64,000 bases of DNA from Lagopus muta (GCF_023343835.1 NC_064437.1:41193967-41257966); one strand, 5' to 3'. Positions 44,001 to 55,776 are shown, counted from the stretch's first letter. Program-made: numbers and translations. Notes: a model not told the origin generated them from the letters alone.

Positions 44001-45101
44001 AGGCTCTTCCTCTGTGGGGTACTGAGGAAACTTTTCTAGTATTTATTTTTCAGTGTTTTAGGGGATTTCTACAATATCTGGGTATTCCAGAAGGAAAGCA
44101 ATGTTGAATTTTTAGAGCTGGGACTGTCTTTGTGAACAAGGCTTTGAAATAGATGTATTAACTTTAGAGTTGTGAGAAGAGGCAACATGGAGTACTGCAT
44201 CCAGGTCATGAGCACCAGCATATAAAAAGATATGGACTTCTTAGAGCCATGAAGATGACCAGAGGCCTGGAGCACATGACATGTGAAGGGAGCTAAGGGA
44301 GCTAGGCTTGTTCAGACTGGAGAAGAGACAGCTCTGGGGAGACCTCATTGAGATCTCTCAGTACTGAAAGGGGTGTACAGAAAACAAACAAACAAACAGA
44401 AAAGAGGGATAGCAACCTCTTCCACAGATAGATGACAATAGGACAAAGGAGAATGGCTTTAACTAAAAAACCTGAGATTTAGGTTAGATATTAAGAAGAA
44501 ATTCTTCACTCAGAGGGTGGTGAGGCGCTGGCACTGCTGCCCAGAGCTGTGGGTGCCCCATCCCTGGAGGTGTACGGTGCCATGGATGGGGCCCTGGGCA
44601 GCCTGAGCTAGGGGGGGACAGCCAGCCCATGTCAGGGGTTGGAACTGGATGGGCTTTAAGGTCCCTTATGACCCAAGCCATTGCATGAGAAGTGCTTTCT
44701 CCATAATCTCTAAAGTCTAGAGACCTGTCTGATATGTTGCTGAAGAAAATTAAAATAGAAATACAGAAATTAAAATCTGATAGAGTATAGGAACTTGTCT
44801 CTGTTTTGTATAGGAGGAAAAACAAATGGAAAGGAATGCTCTGGAGAACCAGTGGAAAGTGTTGGTTGAGGTTATGGTTCCTCACCAGCAGATAAATGCA
44901 AAGGTCTCGGATCAGAAAAGCACTCCTGGAATATTCTTCTCTCCCTTTTTTTTCAGTTTTTCTAGGGTCCTGCAGGAAACAGTGAAGGAACTGGCACCTC
45001 GGTGTGATGTGACTTTCATGCTCTCTGAAGATGGGAGTGGGAAGGGAGCTGCTCTCATTACTGCAGTAGCAAAAAGATTGCATAATATTGGACAGAAGTA
45101 A
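29022..45101 (+). CDS. HKDC1: HKDC1, hexokinase domain-containing protein 1
   Basis: HKDC1 is a 100-kDa-type hexokinase that phosphorylates glucose to glucose 6-phosphate and can bind the outer mitochondrial membrane. Eighteen exons join in phase to 917 residues, equal to human as I recall. Residues 1-21 form the amphipathic anchor helix. Two hexokinase halves follow, offset by 448 residues, with catalytic Asp209 and Asp657 in VNDTVGTMM, substrate-loop FTFSFPC (Ser155, Ser603) and phosphate-2 loops GTGTN and GTGSN. The phosphate-1 loop is DLGGTNFR in the C half but DLGGSQFR in the N half. HKDC1 rather than HK1 or HK2 is supported by the N-terminus [11 protein letters not shown], the C-terminal [18 protein letters not shown] and its place just before HK1. 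Intron 5 uses a GC donor. Confidence 0.97.
31728..31890 (+). CDS. HKDC1: HKDC1 exon 2 (residues 22-76)
   Basis: Encodes [20 protein letters not shown] through [13 protein letters not shown]. The acceptor is CTGCCAG and the donor CAG|gtgagt. Confidence 0.95.
33736..33884 (+). CDS. HKDC1: HKDC1 exon 3 (residues 76-125), N-half phosphate-1 loop
   Basis: Encodes [20 protein letters not shown]. The phosphate-1 motif is DLGGSQFR instead of the catalytic-type DLGGTNFR. The exon is 149 bases, the same as exon 11. Confidence 0.95.
33976..34095 (+). CDS. HKDC1: HKDC1 exon 4 (residues 126-165)
   Basis: Encodes [20 protein letters not shown] then [13 protein letters not shown], including Ser155 of the glucose site. 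The exon is 120 bases, the same as exon 12. Confidence 0.95.
34811..34906 (+). CDS. HKDC1: HKDC1 exon 5 (residues 166-197), GC donor
   Basis: Encodes [20 protein letters not shown] followed by [12 protein letters not shown]. The donor must be AAG|gcaagt, because exon 6 resumes on a codon boundary. The exon is 96 bases, the same as exon 13. Confidence 0.94.
35392..35456. repeat. ATAGATATT-type tandem repeat
   Basis: Imperfect units of caatagatatt, atagatatt and tatagata are repeated for about 65 bases in HKDC1 intron 5. Confidence 0.8.
35974..36073 (+). CDS. HKDC1: HKDC1 exon 6 (residues 198-231), catalytic Asp209
   Basis: Encodes [20 protein letters not shown] followed by [14 protein letters not shown]. 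Asp209 is the expected general base of the N half. The donor is TTG|gtaatt. Confidence 0.95.
36714..36897 (+). CDS. HKDC1: HKDC1 exon 7 (residues 231-292)
   Basis: Encodes [20 protein letters not shown], then [20 protein letters not shown] and the glucose-site Glu residues. An open frame runs back into intron 6, but the CACAAACAG acceptor and phase fix the start. Confidence 0.95.
37360..37515 (+). CDS. HKDC1: HKDC1 exon 8 (residues 292-344)
   Basis: Encodes [20 protein letters not shown] through [12 protein letters not shown]. The exon is 156 bases, the same as exon 16. The donor is AA|gtaagg. Confidence 0.95.
38234..38467 (+). CDS. HKDC1: HKDC1 exon 9 (residues 344-422)
   Basis: Encodes [20 protein letters not shown] through [16 protein letters not shown]. 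The adenine-site segment TTVGIDGG corresponds to [10 protein letters not shown] in the C half. The exon is 234 bases, the same as exon 17. Confidence 0.95.
39065..39369 (+). CDS. HKDC1: HKDC1 exon 10 (residues 422-524), inter-half link
   Basis: Ends the N half ([20 protein letters not shown]), crosses the long connecting helix and starts the C half ([17 protein letters not shown]). At 305 bases it is the only internal exon without a same-length partner apart from exon 2. Confidence 0.95.
39646..39794 (+). CDS. HKDC1: HKDC1 exon 11 (residues 524-573), C-half phosphate-1 loop
   Basis: Encodes [20 protein letters not shown], the intact catalytic-type phosphate-1 motif, then the basic [11 protein letters not shown] segment. 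The donor is GAG|gtaact. Confidence 0.95.
39878..39997 (+). CDS. HKDC1: HKDC1 exon 12 (residues 574-613)
   Basis: Encodes [20 protein letters not shown] then [13 protein letters not shown] with Ser603. The donor is AAG|gtaagg. Intron 11 is only 83 bases. Confidence 0.95.
41141..41272 (-). repeat. CR1 LINE 3'-end fragment, antisense, HKDC1 intron 12
   Basis: The text atagaatcatagaatcac, aaggttggaaacaattta and gatcatctagtccaatcg is the reverse complement of a CR1 3' end; it continues into gtcatccagtcgcctcttga. Confidence 0.85.
41371..41466 (+). CDS. HKDC1: HKDC1 exon 13 (residues 614-645)
   Basis: Encodes [20 protein letters not shown] followed by [12 protein letters not shown]. The donor AAT|gtgagc is a normal GT site, unlike its paralogous exon 5. 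Confidence 0.95.
41566..41665 (+). CDS. HKDC1: HKDC1 exon 14 (residues 646-679), catalytic Asp657
   Basis: Encodes [20 protein letters not shown] followed by [14 protein letters not shown]. The donor is CAG|gtacgg. Intron 13 is only 99 bases. Confidence 0.95.
42282..42465 (+). CDS. HKDC1: HKDC1 exon 15 (residues 679-740)
   Basis: Encodes [20 protein letters not shown], then [20 protein letters not shown]. The phosphate-2 Thr680 is present. The donor is AGAG|gtaaat. Confidence 0.95.
42726..42881 (+). CDS. HKDC1: HKDC1 exon 16 (residues 740-792)
   Basis: Encodes [20 protein letters not shown] through [12 protein letters not shown]. The donor is GAG|gtaaag. Confidence 0.95.
43572..43805 (+). 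CDS. HKDC1: HKDC1 exon 17 (residues 792-870)
   Basis: Encodes [20 protein letters not shown] through [16 protein letters not shown]. The donor is ACA|gtgagt. Intron 17 carries a CR1 copy. Confidence 0.95.
44189..44687 (+). repeat. CR1 LINE 3'-end copy, sense, HKDC1 intron 17
   Basis: About 500 bases follow CR1 in sense: agtactgcatccaggtcat, gatgaccagaggcctggagc, ttcagactggagaagagac, agaaattcttcactcagagg, ccccatccctggaggtgta, and a final aaggtcccttatgacccaag. A CAAA microsatellite interrupts it near 44383. It is the longest continuous CR1 copy next to a coding exon here. Confidence 0.88.
44957..45101 (+). CDS. HKDC1: HKDC1 exon 18, terminal (residues 870-917)
   Basis: Encodes [20 protein letters not shown] followed by [20 protein letters not shown] and a short LHNIGQK end before TAA. 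The last residues diverge from mammals. Confidence 0.95.
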
Positions 45102-45597
45102 AAATAAGAAGTGAATTCAATTCATTTCAACACTACCAGGCATGCGCACTAGAGATTTGTTGACAAGTGATTGAAGACAGCTTTGCCAGACACCAGCATA
45201 CAGGTACCTGTTTTTCAGGGAGCAGCTGGTTATTGAGCAGCCAGGATTGTGGATTTTTGTCCTTTGGACATCTCTTAGGTCTGATGTTTCTTCTCCCCAC
45301 CATTATGTCTTGAAACACTGCAACATACTCAATTCTCTACTTCCTGAAGCGCATCTATAACATCTATGGGAGAGTCAGACAAACAACAAAAAAAACCAAT
45401 CCAACCAACCAACCAAAAACCCAACAATGTATTTTTACAATTGTTTAATTAAGCTACTGTAGCGCAAGCAAACCTATCACAAGTTTCTTAGATTTGGTGT
45501 GGTTTTTAGTTTTGACTTGGCCTGTCTCAAGGAGTGTTGAGATCTAGTGTTGCACATATCTAGTAGACATGTTTGTTTAATGCATCCCAGGTTTTAC

Positions 45598-45603
45598 AAT
45601 AAA
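45598..45603 (+). promoter_or_regulatory. HKDC1: poly(A) signal AATAAA, HKDC1
   Basis: A canonical hexamer in ttttacaataaatctg, about 500 bases after the stop codon. A second AATAAA follows at 45614. Confidence 0.65.
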
Positions 45604-48600
45604 TCTGCAAGTAAATAAAATGAATGGGCTTTGGTCAGTGATGCTTCCCCCAGCACCCAGCTACATTGGTTATGAGTGTATTGTAATGTAGTAGTTCCCT
45701 GAAGTACTGGAGTGTGTTTCATGATGCAGTGAAAAAGAAGTGTGATTCCAAAGAATATCAGTTTGTGCCAAAATATCTTGGTGCACTTCAGTGCACATAG
45801 ACATAAACAGCACTGAATGGATTTTGATTGTGAGTAATTTTATTTGATTCTCGGGGAAAAAGAGGATGTAGAAGCAGCTACAAGGTCTGCCACGTGTGTA
45901 TTAGATCTGTCTAAAGGGTAACATAATGGCTCATCTTCGGGCCATCAAAATAGCTTTTTAGAGAGGAAAAAAGAATCATTTGGATTTCTGAAATTCTCCT
46001 ATTTGTTTTCACTCGGTGATCTGCATGCCTGTTTGAGGGAGGATAACTTCCATTTTGTGGAAGGGCCTTTATCCTTGCTTTTTGTTGTCTGTTGCCTGCT
46101 GCTCTGCCTGTCTGCAGTTTGTCATAAATAAATCCGTGGTGCTGTGAGTCTTTGCTTCTCTGCCTAGTGCCTCTTCTGAGCAGTGGGAAGAACATACAGG
46201 CAAGTCAGAACTTTCTTTAAATCTATGTATAACAGTACTCTGCAGCATTGTGGTTATTACAAAAGTGGCTTTCAGACAGGACCTAAATGGAGCCAAATTT
46301 ACCTCTACACTGATAAAGCGCTTTTTAATTTATCATTAGCTTACCCAAAGGCCTGCAAACACCAGGAAAAATAACTCATGCTCTTGTGTCACCAAATGTC
46401 CTTCCCCTGATGTACACATTTCAGAGTAAACTGAAACAATAATGTGGTGCAGAGAAGCAGCAGGTCTGGAGCTTGCTATTCTGTTCTCAGGTATTGCAGG
46501 ATCTTCTGACATCCTCTATGCCTGAGTATTTGCTTCTACTCAGGCAGGCAGCAGAAAGCGGGGCCCAAAAATATACTTAAGCCTTAGATGGGTCAAAAGT
46601 AACTACTGTACAGGGGATAAGCAGCTGAATTCATATAAAAATCTGTAATAAGGCCGATGGGTCTAAATTTAGCAATGGCAAGTACAAAAAGTAAAGATAC
46701 CAACATTTTTTGTTTTGTAGTTTTTTTAGAAGAAACATTCAGCATCTGTGTGTGTGTGCTGCAGCCACAGGATGGTTAAAGAATAAGAGCTGGAATAATT
46801 TTTATTTTCAGAAGGAGTTCCTCACCATACAGAGCTCCCTCTGTGCAGGGAGGGCAACTGAGAAGAGATACATTATGAAGTAGCACGTACTGTTTTCTTC
46901 CTTCTGTCAAGCAGCTTAGTATTTTAATTTTGTCTTTATTTCTGAATCCACCGAGTCACAGAAACTGAAGCTTGCTATGCAGGGGGTGCAAAGTTATTTG
47001 GAACTGGCTGTTTTCCTAATGATGAACAGATTAAATTCAGTGGGACAAGGTACAGCAAAAAGCTGTCCTGGCTTGGGGCTGTGTGGAGCCTAGAAATAGC
47101 TCTTCTGCGTTGGCTGTTTCTCCCCTGGGCACTCTGAGATCTTGTATTTGTTGTGTACTTCTGGGTCCTTTCGGGGGATTGGATTGTGCTAATCTGCAAA
47201 AGTGCGCCCGTGGGTGAAATATGTCCCTCTATAGCTGGAGGGAGGTGACATGGACTTGCCCCAGGATGGCCACGTGAGTATGATGCAGAGATCTATTGCA
47301 CTTCTGTTCTAAAGCCTGCTCTGCACAACTGGAATGCAAATCTGTAACAACACAAGGTAAACCACTTGCACAGATCCTTGCTTTAGAAATCTAAATCTGT
47401 GTTGCTTTGAATTTTCTTTTTAGTCTTTTTTGGGAAGTTAAATATGCAACAGTTTATACCTCAGCTGCAGTAGATTAGGCCCACACAATTTAAAAATATA
47501 TATCTTTTTACGTCTACAGGGTTTATTTGTTTATTTTTCTTTCTGTCGAATCCGTGGGTGGTGTGGAATCTGATCACATGAACTTGAAATGCTGCTTGCT
47601 AAGTGCCTGGTGACTTACAGCTCGTGTTGCAGTCCCTAAGGCCCAGGACATGCATGTTCCTGCCTTTCCTGCAGGTTGCTGCAAACTCAGGCAGCTGCCC
47701 CATGGGTCTGCTAACATGTCTGCTGGGCAGGGAGATGGCATCTGGGCTGGGAGGATGCAGCACTTGTGTCCCTGATAGTGTTGATGTGTGGAAACTCAAG
47801 GAGTAATGCGAACTTGCATACTGTCTTCTACGGATTTTAAGCCACCAAACCTAAATCTTTCTCTACGTGTTTTATGTGGTGACTCAGAAGCCCTGTTTTA
47901 AAATCAAAGGTGGAGGCCTCCCATTAACTATGAAAGATATTCTGAAAAACATAGCATAATTGGTTGCATAAAATTGTTAATTAATGTAAAATAAAACGAG
48001 ATTCTTCCAGTTTCACATTTTAGATGTGCGTTTCTACTGTTTTCTGGTATTCTCATGATATTTCACTTCTGTGGGTTTTGTGGGATTTTGTTCCAGTCCA
48101 TATGTTTGGTACTTCTAGAATTTACTCTTTTGTTTTGTTGCCTCTTGAAGACACGAACATCATTTTTCAGCTCTGAGTCCTGTGTTTGATTTTGGAAAAA
48201 TGGAAGACCTTTGAACCACCACACCAAGTGTGAGCATGGCAGAAGTATTACTGGGTGGAGAAATAAAGGTTTTTGCCTTCTAGAAACTCCCAGCAGGGTA
48301 TTGTGGTTACCCTCTCAGCTGCAGTGAAATAATGATCCTTAATACATTGGTTTGCTTGCTAGAGGAGCATTTCAGTGGCTGTAGGTTTGGACAGCGCTGA
48401 TGCTTGACTCGTAATCCAGAGGAAATGCAGTAGCAGCTCACTGGTGACATGTTCCTCTTGTCAGTGCAAAAGTAAATATAGGATCATGTGTAAAGCCTGA
48501 TTAGCATAATCTCCGTTCTTGGGAAGTCAGTATTATAGGATTAGCAGATTAGCGCAAAGGAGTGAAATGTAGACAATATCAGAATGAAAGTCTTGTTGTA

Positions 48601-48750
48601 ACTTGTTTCTTTGGTTATGTTGAAATGAGCTGCCTCTTGTTTGGGGGTCTCAGATACAACATCAGCTTTGTGCTGCATGGAGAAGGGAGGAAGGGGGGCT
48701 TGGTGAGTGCTGTCCAGCCAGGTACAATTACACTTAATCATATGATCTTT

Positions 48751-48840
48751 GAATCATTAAGATTGGAAAAGACCACTAAGATCGTGAGATCCAACCACCA
48801 CCCCATCACCACCATGCCCACTAAGCCATACCCCTCATGA
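48751..48840 (-). repeat. CR1 LINE 3'-tip fragment, antisense
   Basis: The text gaatcattaagattggaaa, agaccactaagatcgtgaga and tccaaccaccaccccatcac is the reverse complement of a CR1 subfamily tip. Confidence 0.8.
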
Positions 48841-51800
48841 TCCTCTGGAAGGAGTCTGCACGGCCTTGAAGCGTCATTGAGGCCCACCAGGAGCATTTCC
48901 CAGACTTGTCCATTGGGTAGCTTGTCAAGTGATTCTTAAAAAATAATACATAATAAACAAACCAACCAAAAGAAACCCACAAGTGAACAAAAATACAAAA
49001 CTATTCCTGCTCTTGAGTGTGAAAATCCTGTTTGTGATGTGCAGAGGCAGGGAAATCAGTGCCTGCTTTGCCCTAGCACTGCCTCCAGTCTCTGGGTGTA
49101 TAAAAACACCGGAAGTTTAATTAACTTTTTCTCCTCTCTTGTTGATCCCAGTACACTGTAGGCACACATTGAAAGTGTGTAAAGGTGATGGTCAATGCAT
49201 ATCTGAGAGGGAAGTGCCAGTGTACTTTGGTTTTATCCTGGCAGTGGGTGGGAGTGGAGGAAGACAGTCTGTTTCACTGCCACCACGTCTTTTTTCCTTT
49301 TTGTTGGAAAGGATAAAAGCTGTTTGGAGAAGAAGGGGGGGATGTGAGAGGAGTATGGCACATCAGCAGTCAGAACTTACCATAGATTTGTTACTGCAGT
49401 TTGGAGCAACTTTAAGTCACAGTAATGGGGGAAAAAGGTAACAGCAATACAAGATGTGATGTGTTACAAGCAGCAAATTGCAAGGACAATTAAGGGAGGT
49501 AACTAAGTTATTTGGCTCAGATTTGTATTGTTTTGTGAGTAGGATAACAGGGGAAGGAGGAGCAGGGTGGTTGTTGTGTCAGAACCCTTCTCATTCATTG
49601 GGACTCAGAAGTGTGAAGTTGCACCCTGCCTTGGGCATATACAAAATACCAGGCTTCAACTCTCAGAACACCGGTGCTGCTGATTCAGTGCAATATTTTT
49701 GTGCTTGCTATATGTAACTTTGGCTTGCCAAAGGTTTCTGTGCATCTGGAGAGACCCTGGGAAGTCCTCTTTCCTATAGGGTGGCCATATGGTCGTGATA
49801 CTGGGCCATCTGTTTAGCTATGGGACCAAGAGAACTCCCATGAGGTTGCTGGAGAGGATTGTCCCCCTCGCTGCTGGCTGTGGCCCCTCCTGGGAGCCAC
49901 AGAGACAGTCCTGGGCTGGTACAGAAAGCTGGGAGGCACACGCTGTCTCGACAATGGGGAAAAGGCACCTTATGGGTGAACCGAGGCTGCTCTGGCTGTG
50001 GATGCATGCCAACATACATAGAGCATGGTTAGGATGGCAAGAATGGTTGTTGGGGCACAAGCGGTTAATGGAGCAGAGCAGCTGCTGATGGACAACTGTG
50101 TTGTAGGGGGGAGCTCTCTGCAGGAGGAGAAAATGGATGGCGGGAGGGCATGGAGCAGGAGTCCATGGAGCAGGAGTCGGTGAGGGGCTGAGCAGGTGAA
50201 GGAGGAGGAAGCTTTCGCAGCAGGCGTGTCCTGAATGCTTCACAGCGGAAAGTTACAGATGCTGATCTGAGAGCTGCGGCTGATTCTGGAAACAAATGGG
50301 ATAAATAGTGGCATGAGGAAAAAAAAAAGTTGAAATGCCCGAAGGGCGCATCTGCTGTGGCCAGCAATTCTGCAGGAAATGCACCGAAACTGGAGAGAGA
50401 CGGGGAAGCTGCAGATAAACACGGCCCCCAGCAAAGCCAAATGAAGGCCATGGGCCTGAGAAGTGCCTGCAATAACGTGCTGAAGATCTGGCTTTCTTTT
50501 TTGGCTCTCCACTGAAGTAGCTGTGTTTAACGAGGGCCCGATACTGGCTGTACTGAATGAATTTTAAAGGTGTTTTGTATTCTGAGCTCGGAACCTCTAC
50601 TCTAGAGACTTTTCTGTTGCTTTCAAGGCTGTGTTTGAAGAGCAGGGGAGTAGCACTGTGGGTCTGTTAGTCTGAAATTTGAATAATTGCACGGTCATTA
50701 CATTTTGTACAAAAAGGAATTGACTCTAAAAGCAGCTGATATGTTATCATGACTAGAGCAATAGCAATGCCCTCTTTCACTGCAGTGAAGTTTCATTGTT
50801 AGAGAGCATAATTGACATTTTTTATTGAAAGATTAAGAAGAATTTGTTTACAGCTTGCAAACAAAGAGGTTTTAATTCAACAAACTGCAGCAGGAATAAG
50901 CAGCAAGTGGCATTTTCATCTGCTGGCTGGTTAGTGCTTTAGCTGCAGAATGCTGCGGATGGAGAAGTATGAAGGAATTTGCAGCTCAATATCTGCCCAA
51001 TAAAGCGTGCATCGCACTGGCAAATGCCAGAAAGCTGACGGGGAGAAACCTTGAGTGCAAAGAAACAAAGGGCTATAGTTAATATTAGCACCTTTTGGGA
51101 AGACACCGTGGTTTCTGGAGATCGGCTTCATGATGCCTGCTGCACAAAGGTCAAGATATGGCACTTCTGAGGATGCTTTTGCCACGGAGCCATCAGGATA
51201 ACACCTGCCAACTCAACTGGGTGCTAAAGTAGGTATCTGAGTTATTTTTGTATCTCTGGGTTTATTGTTTCATGGTCTAATAGACTCAGGAGCTAAGTGA
51301 TACTGGCATTTCAAAGTGGCATGTTGTGATTGGAAGGGGATGCTGTGTAAGTATTTGGAAAGCAGATCCGAATGAAGCACCATTGTCACCCGACTGCAGA
51401 GAGAGGCTCTTTGCTCTTTAAATATGTTTGGGATCCTGTTTGTGATGGTGGTTGTATCTTACTGACCAGATTGCTCTCCTGATAAAGACAAGGGTATGTG
51501 AAAAATTCAGTGTTATTTTTATGAAAGTTTCTATTTTGCAGTTGAAAAGCAATCAGATTTATTGTCCCTGCTCTGATCAAAGTTTAAGGAGTCTGAACTG
51601 AGCCCTGTTGTTCTGAAAATGTTCTGCTTCAGAGAGGCAAAAATCCCCTTTGTGTGCTCGGGGTGCCGACAGAGCACTGTGAGAAACGTGCTCGTCCCAA
51701 CACCCATACAGCATCTATTGAGCCACATGCAATGCCACCACCGTGCAGGGGGAAGGAGGGGACTGACCAGGCCGATACTGATAAGCCTGAGACCTCCTGA

Positions 51801-52298
51801 CCTGCACGTGATGCACATCCCTGCCATGCAGATTGGTGCTGTAGCCCTGAATTGGTAGTATCTTATACTGGGGGCAGGCAATAGAAACACTGGTGGGATT
51901 TTTTGGGTCTTGAATGCTGAATGGTAACTGCAGACTGTGTTGTTGCCATTACCTAGCCAAAATCTGGCTATAGATAAAAGTGGTCATTAATGTGTTTGTT
52001 TGTATTGATATTAAATGCCAGAGCTGAACTGACTGTAACCCTGGTGGGAGACAGGGGTGCCCTGAGCAAGAACATGGGTCAGCTGATGCTGGGTCATGTC
52101 CCATAGGGGATTGATGAGCTCATGGCAGCTGTCTGACAAGCTAGTAGGGACAAGTTGTAGTGGTCTAAGACATCACAAAGCTATTTTGTGGGGGTAGCTT
52201 TGCTTTGCCAGCAATTACATCCTCTGCGGGGAAGAAAGGGTGAGAAGCTGGAGGGGGTTATGTATTGCTGCAGCGACTGATAGGGGCTGCTGCAGAAA

Positions 52299-52426
52299 TC
52301 ATGGAATGACAGAATTGTTCAAGTTGCAAGAAACCCTTAAAGGTCATCTAGTCCAACTCCCCTGCAATGAGCAGGGTTGCCTACAGCTCCATCAGGTGCT
52401 CAGAGCCCTGTCCAGTCTGACCTGGG
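52299..52426 (-). repeat. CR1 LINE 3'-end fragment, antisense
   Basis: The text atcatggaatgacagaattg, aaaggtcatctagtccaact and ccctgcaatgagcaggg is the reverse complement of a CR1 3' end. It lies just left of a sense CR1 copy. Confidence 0.85.
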
Positions 52427-52481
52427 GCCAGAAATATTGGCTGGGAACCCACATCCCATAGGCTCTCCTCCCTTTCTGCTC

Positions 52482-53004
52482 TTCCCTGGGGAGGCCACAG
52501 CTGGAGTACCTTGTCAATTCCAGGCTCCTCAGTTTAAGAAAGACAAGAAACTGCTGGAGAAAGTCCAGTGGAATGCTACAAAGATGATGAGGGCCTGGAG
52601 CATCTCCTGTAAGAGGAAAAGCTGAGAGATCTGGGGCTGTTCAGCTTGAAGGAGGGAAGATGGGGCGATCTGATGAGTGCCTGTAAATACCTAAAGGGTG
52701 GGAGTGAAATGGATGGGACCAGGTTCTCTTCAGGAATGCCCAGTTACAGGACAAGGGGCAATGCATAGGAAGTTCCATCTGAACATGAGAAAGAATTTCT
52801 TTAATATGAGAATGAACATGAGAAAGAACTTCTTTAATATGAAAATGACAGTGCACTGGAGCAGGATGCCCAGAGAGGCTGTGGACTCTCCTTCTCTGGA
52901 AATACCTGAAACCCTCCACAAACTGTAAGGCCCTCCTTCAGCAGGGGTTGAACGAGATGATCTCCAGAGGTCCTTTCTAACCCTATGATTTTGTTTCTCT
53001 GTGA
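52482..53004 (+). repeat. CR1 LINE 3'-end copy, sense, with internal duplication
   Basis: About 520 bases read as CR1 sense: gaggccacagctggagtacc, aaactgctggagaaagtcca, gatgatgagggcctggagca, gcccagagaggctgtggact, and gatctccagaggtcctttct. A 33-base unit around aacatgagaaagaatttctt is duplicated in tandem (52782 and 52815). Confidence 0.88.
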
Positions 53005-55627
53005 TAGCAGTGAGTTGCCCATATATAAAGCACCAAGATGATACACATTCAACAGAAACTGGGATACCAGGACACGTGGGCACATGAATGATGACTTTTC
53101 CATTAAAGAAATTGGTGTTGTATTCAGCACTTTTGCTTTGTAAACAAAATTTTTCTTCTCAAAGCCCCTAGCATGGATCTCAGATAACTTGTGTCTTTTA
53201 AAGAAAACCATATCTGAGGTTTGTCTTCTTTCCAGGATTCTTTCTGTTTACAAAACCAAATTAAGTAGTGCTTCTTGTTTTACATTAAAACAAGATACCC
53301 ACCAGGATTTCCTGTTGCCTGTCTGTTGTAGCTATGTTATGCAGCCAAACAATGTTTGTTTAAGTTCTTCCCCACATGCAGCAGGAATTCCACAGCTCTG
53401 CCTCGCTTCGATCCACATAAAGGCCAATATTTTGCCCACACATTCCCCATTTCCACCATTATTCTGAGCTACACTTGCTGTCCGTTGCCCATGTGTCCCC
53501 ATGTTCCCTGGTTCTTGGAGAGGTGCAAACCATGGGTTTGTACCTGCCATACCCCAGCCATTGGATGTGCTTGAAACAGAGCACCTGACTGCAAGATATG
53601 CGCAAGCCTGTGTGATATTCATAGGCATCCTGAGGCTGGAGAGAGATAGGAAGTTCTACAGTTCTGCCTCCTTTCTTGTTGACAGCCCCTGTGATGACCA
53701 TGTGACATGGCAAGAGGTGCTCTCGCTATGGCTGTGCGGAAGGAGCCCAACGCCTTGGATGTATCTGGCTACTGCTGCTCCCCACTGTGCAAAGTAAGTA
53801 CCTGCCTCACACCTCTTCCCAACTGAAGGGAGGTGGGCGTCACTGACACGGTGGTGGAGAAAGCTTGTTGTCATGTGCGTTTTAACCTGGCCTGGAGTAG
53901 AGCTCTCTTGCACTGGGTGTGCTGAAAGAGGACTGTGACTCTGAAGTCTCTATAATTAATGTCTGTGCTACTGTGGGTTTGGAACCAACAATGCAAAGTG
54001 ATTTTCACTAGCATGAAGTGGTGGATTGAAGAGAAATGTATACATTTGCTCTTAGACTGGGCTGAGAGGAAGAAGTGCCTTGTTTGGAATCAGTTATTGC
54101 TGGACAAACAAAAGAGGGGCGGATCTCACCCTCCTTTCTGTACAGTACAAGCTCTTCATTAGGGTTTTAATGCTGATGGAGAGAAGATGCACATAAAAGC
54201 CTTCTTGGGACAGTGCTGTTTCTTTAAACATTCTGTTAACGTTAGAGATTAAGTAGCGTATCAGAAACATGCATTTGTGCTCGCTTCAAACTGCTGCTGT
54301 GAAGGGATCCTTTACAAAATGAAACACATACTTCACCTCCTGGTCAGGAAAAACCATTAATTGACTTCAGGTTCATCTCTATAGGAACACAGCCCTTTTA
54401 TTGCCCTGCAAAGTGAGTTTGCAGAAATGCTTCTGTGTGTATATGTGTGCACACCCATGGTCTGCAATGATGACTTACACTAGAAAAAGCAGTTCCTCAG
54501 TGCAACAATTTTCACCTCGATGGATTCACCACAGTCCCCAGGTTGAGTCAGAAAATCAGGGCAGGTATTGCTTCCCTTTGGGTACATTTCCTTCTTTCTC
54601 CTCTTTGGCATGGGGGAGAGAGAAGCTGTACACAACATAGGAAAGAAGAAAGATGAGTTTGGATTATACCTCCACTTCATTTTTAGTATGTAAGGAAAGA
54701 GCAAATTGAGCAAACTTGCATGCAAAGTGCTCAGGGGTGTGAGCAGTCCAGCTCTATGTTGGGAAATTATCATAGGTTGGAAAATCTGTAGGTGTAATTT
54801 ATTGTAACTAGCGTTAATACACAACTCAGCACCTTGTATGGACAGGAGCATTGTGTTCTACATTGGCTGGTTAATTGCTTAGACCACATGATTCCTTGGC
54901 TGTGTGATGGCAGCACAGCTGCTGGGGGTGTGGATGGACACCGGCTAATGCCTGCACCTCCCAGAGCTGCCGCTGAGCTGCACATGCAACCGTACTTCTC
55001 TGGGGCATGATGCCTGCAATCATCCTTAATGCACGTCACAGCACTGATTTCACTGTCTCCTGTGAGGAAGGGAAAACCTCTGGGGTAGTGGTTCCCTGGT
55101 TTATCCATCAGCCTCACAGGAAGAAGGGCCTTTTCCTGCAGTGGGTCCCCTCACTGCTCTAGGGGTGCCTGGGGCACAAGGGGACGGTGCTGCCCTCCTG
55201 TGTGTGCTCTGTGTTGGAGCTGGTGATACACTGCTGCAGGAAGGGTGTCTGTCCTGAGGCAGCATTTGGTGTTTGTAAACATTATAAAACACCAGAGAAC
55301 TGGAGATTTAGATGATTGATGTTCGTATGAACATGGGGTGACAATGCACCTGAGTTTGAGCTTTGAGTTTAGAGATTATGCTTAGTTGTAGGTAAATTCC
55401 TGCCTGCCTGCAGCCAGCAGGGGATGCTGGGGCACCAAGGTGCTGCTGGAGCACCAAGGTGCTGCTGGGCCACCTGCCCACCTCCGGTGACGTGTTTGCT
55501 GTTGAAACATGACACAAGTGAATACTAAAATGCTTAAAATTATTAGAATCTTTGTCATACAGCTGCAAAGAAATCCCTGCTGTGCAGCACAGGCTCTAGA
55601 CATGAAGTGGTGTGACAGTGTGACTCT

Positions 55628-55776
55628 GGGGAGCTGTGGGTCCCATCCCTGGAGATGCCCAGTGCCATGGATGGGGATCTGGGCAGCCAGAGCTGCTGGG
55701 GAGCAGCCAGCCCACGGCAGGGGTTGGGGCTGGGTGGGCTTTGAGGTCCCTTCCAACCCAAACCATTCTGGGATTT
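55628..55776 (+). repeat. CR1 LINE 3'-end fragment, sense
   Basis: The text ctgtgggtcccatccctgga, ggggatctgggcagcc and gctttgaggtcccttccaac is a CR1 3' end close to the subfamily seen at 44189 and 61918. Confidence 0.85.

Noticed and set aside
44484-45083. 199-codon antisense frame over HKDC1 intron 17 and exon 18
   Set aside because: It crosses a CR1 copy and the opposite strand of a well-supported HKDC1 exon. There is no independent coding support.
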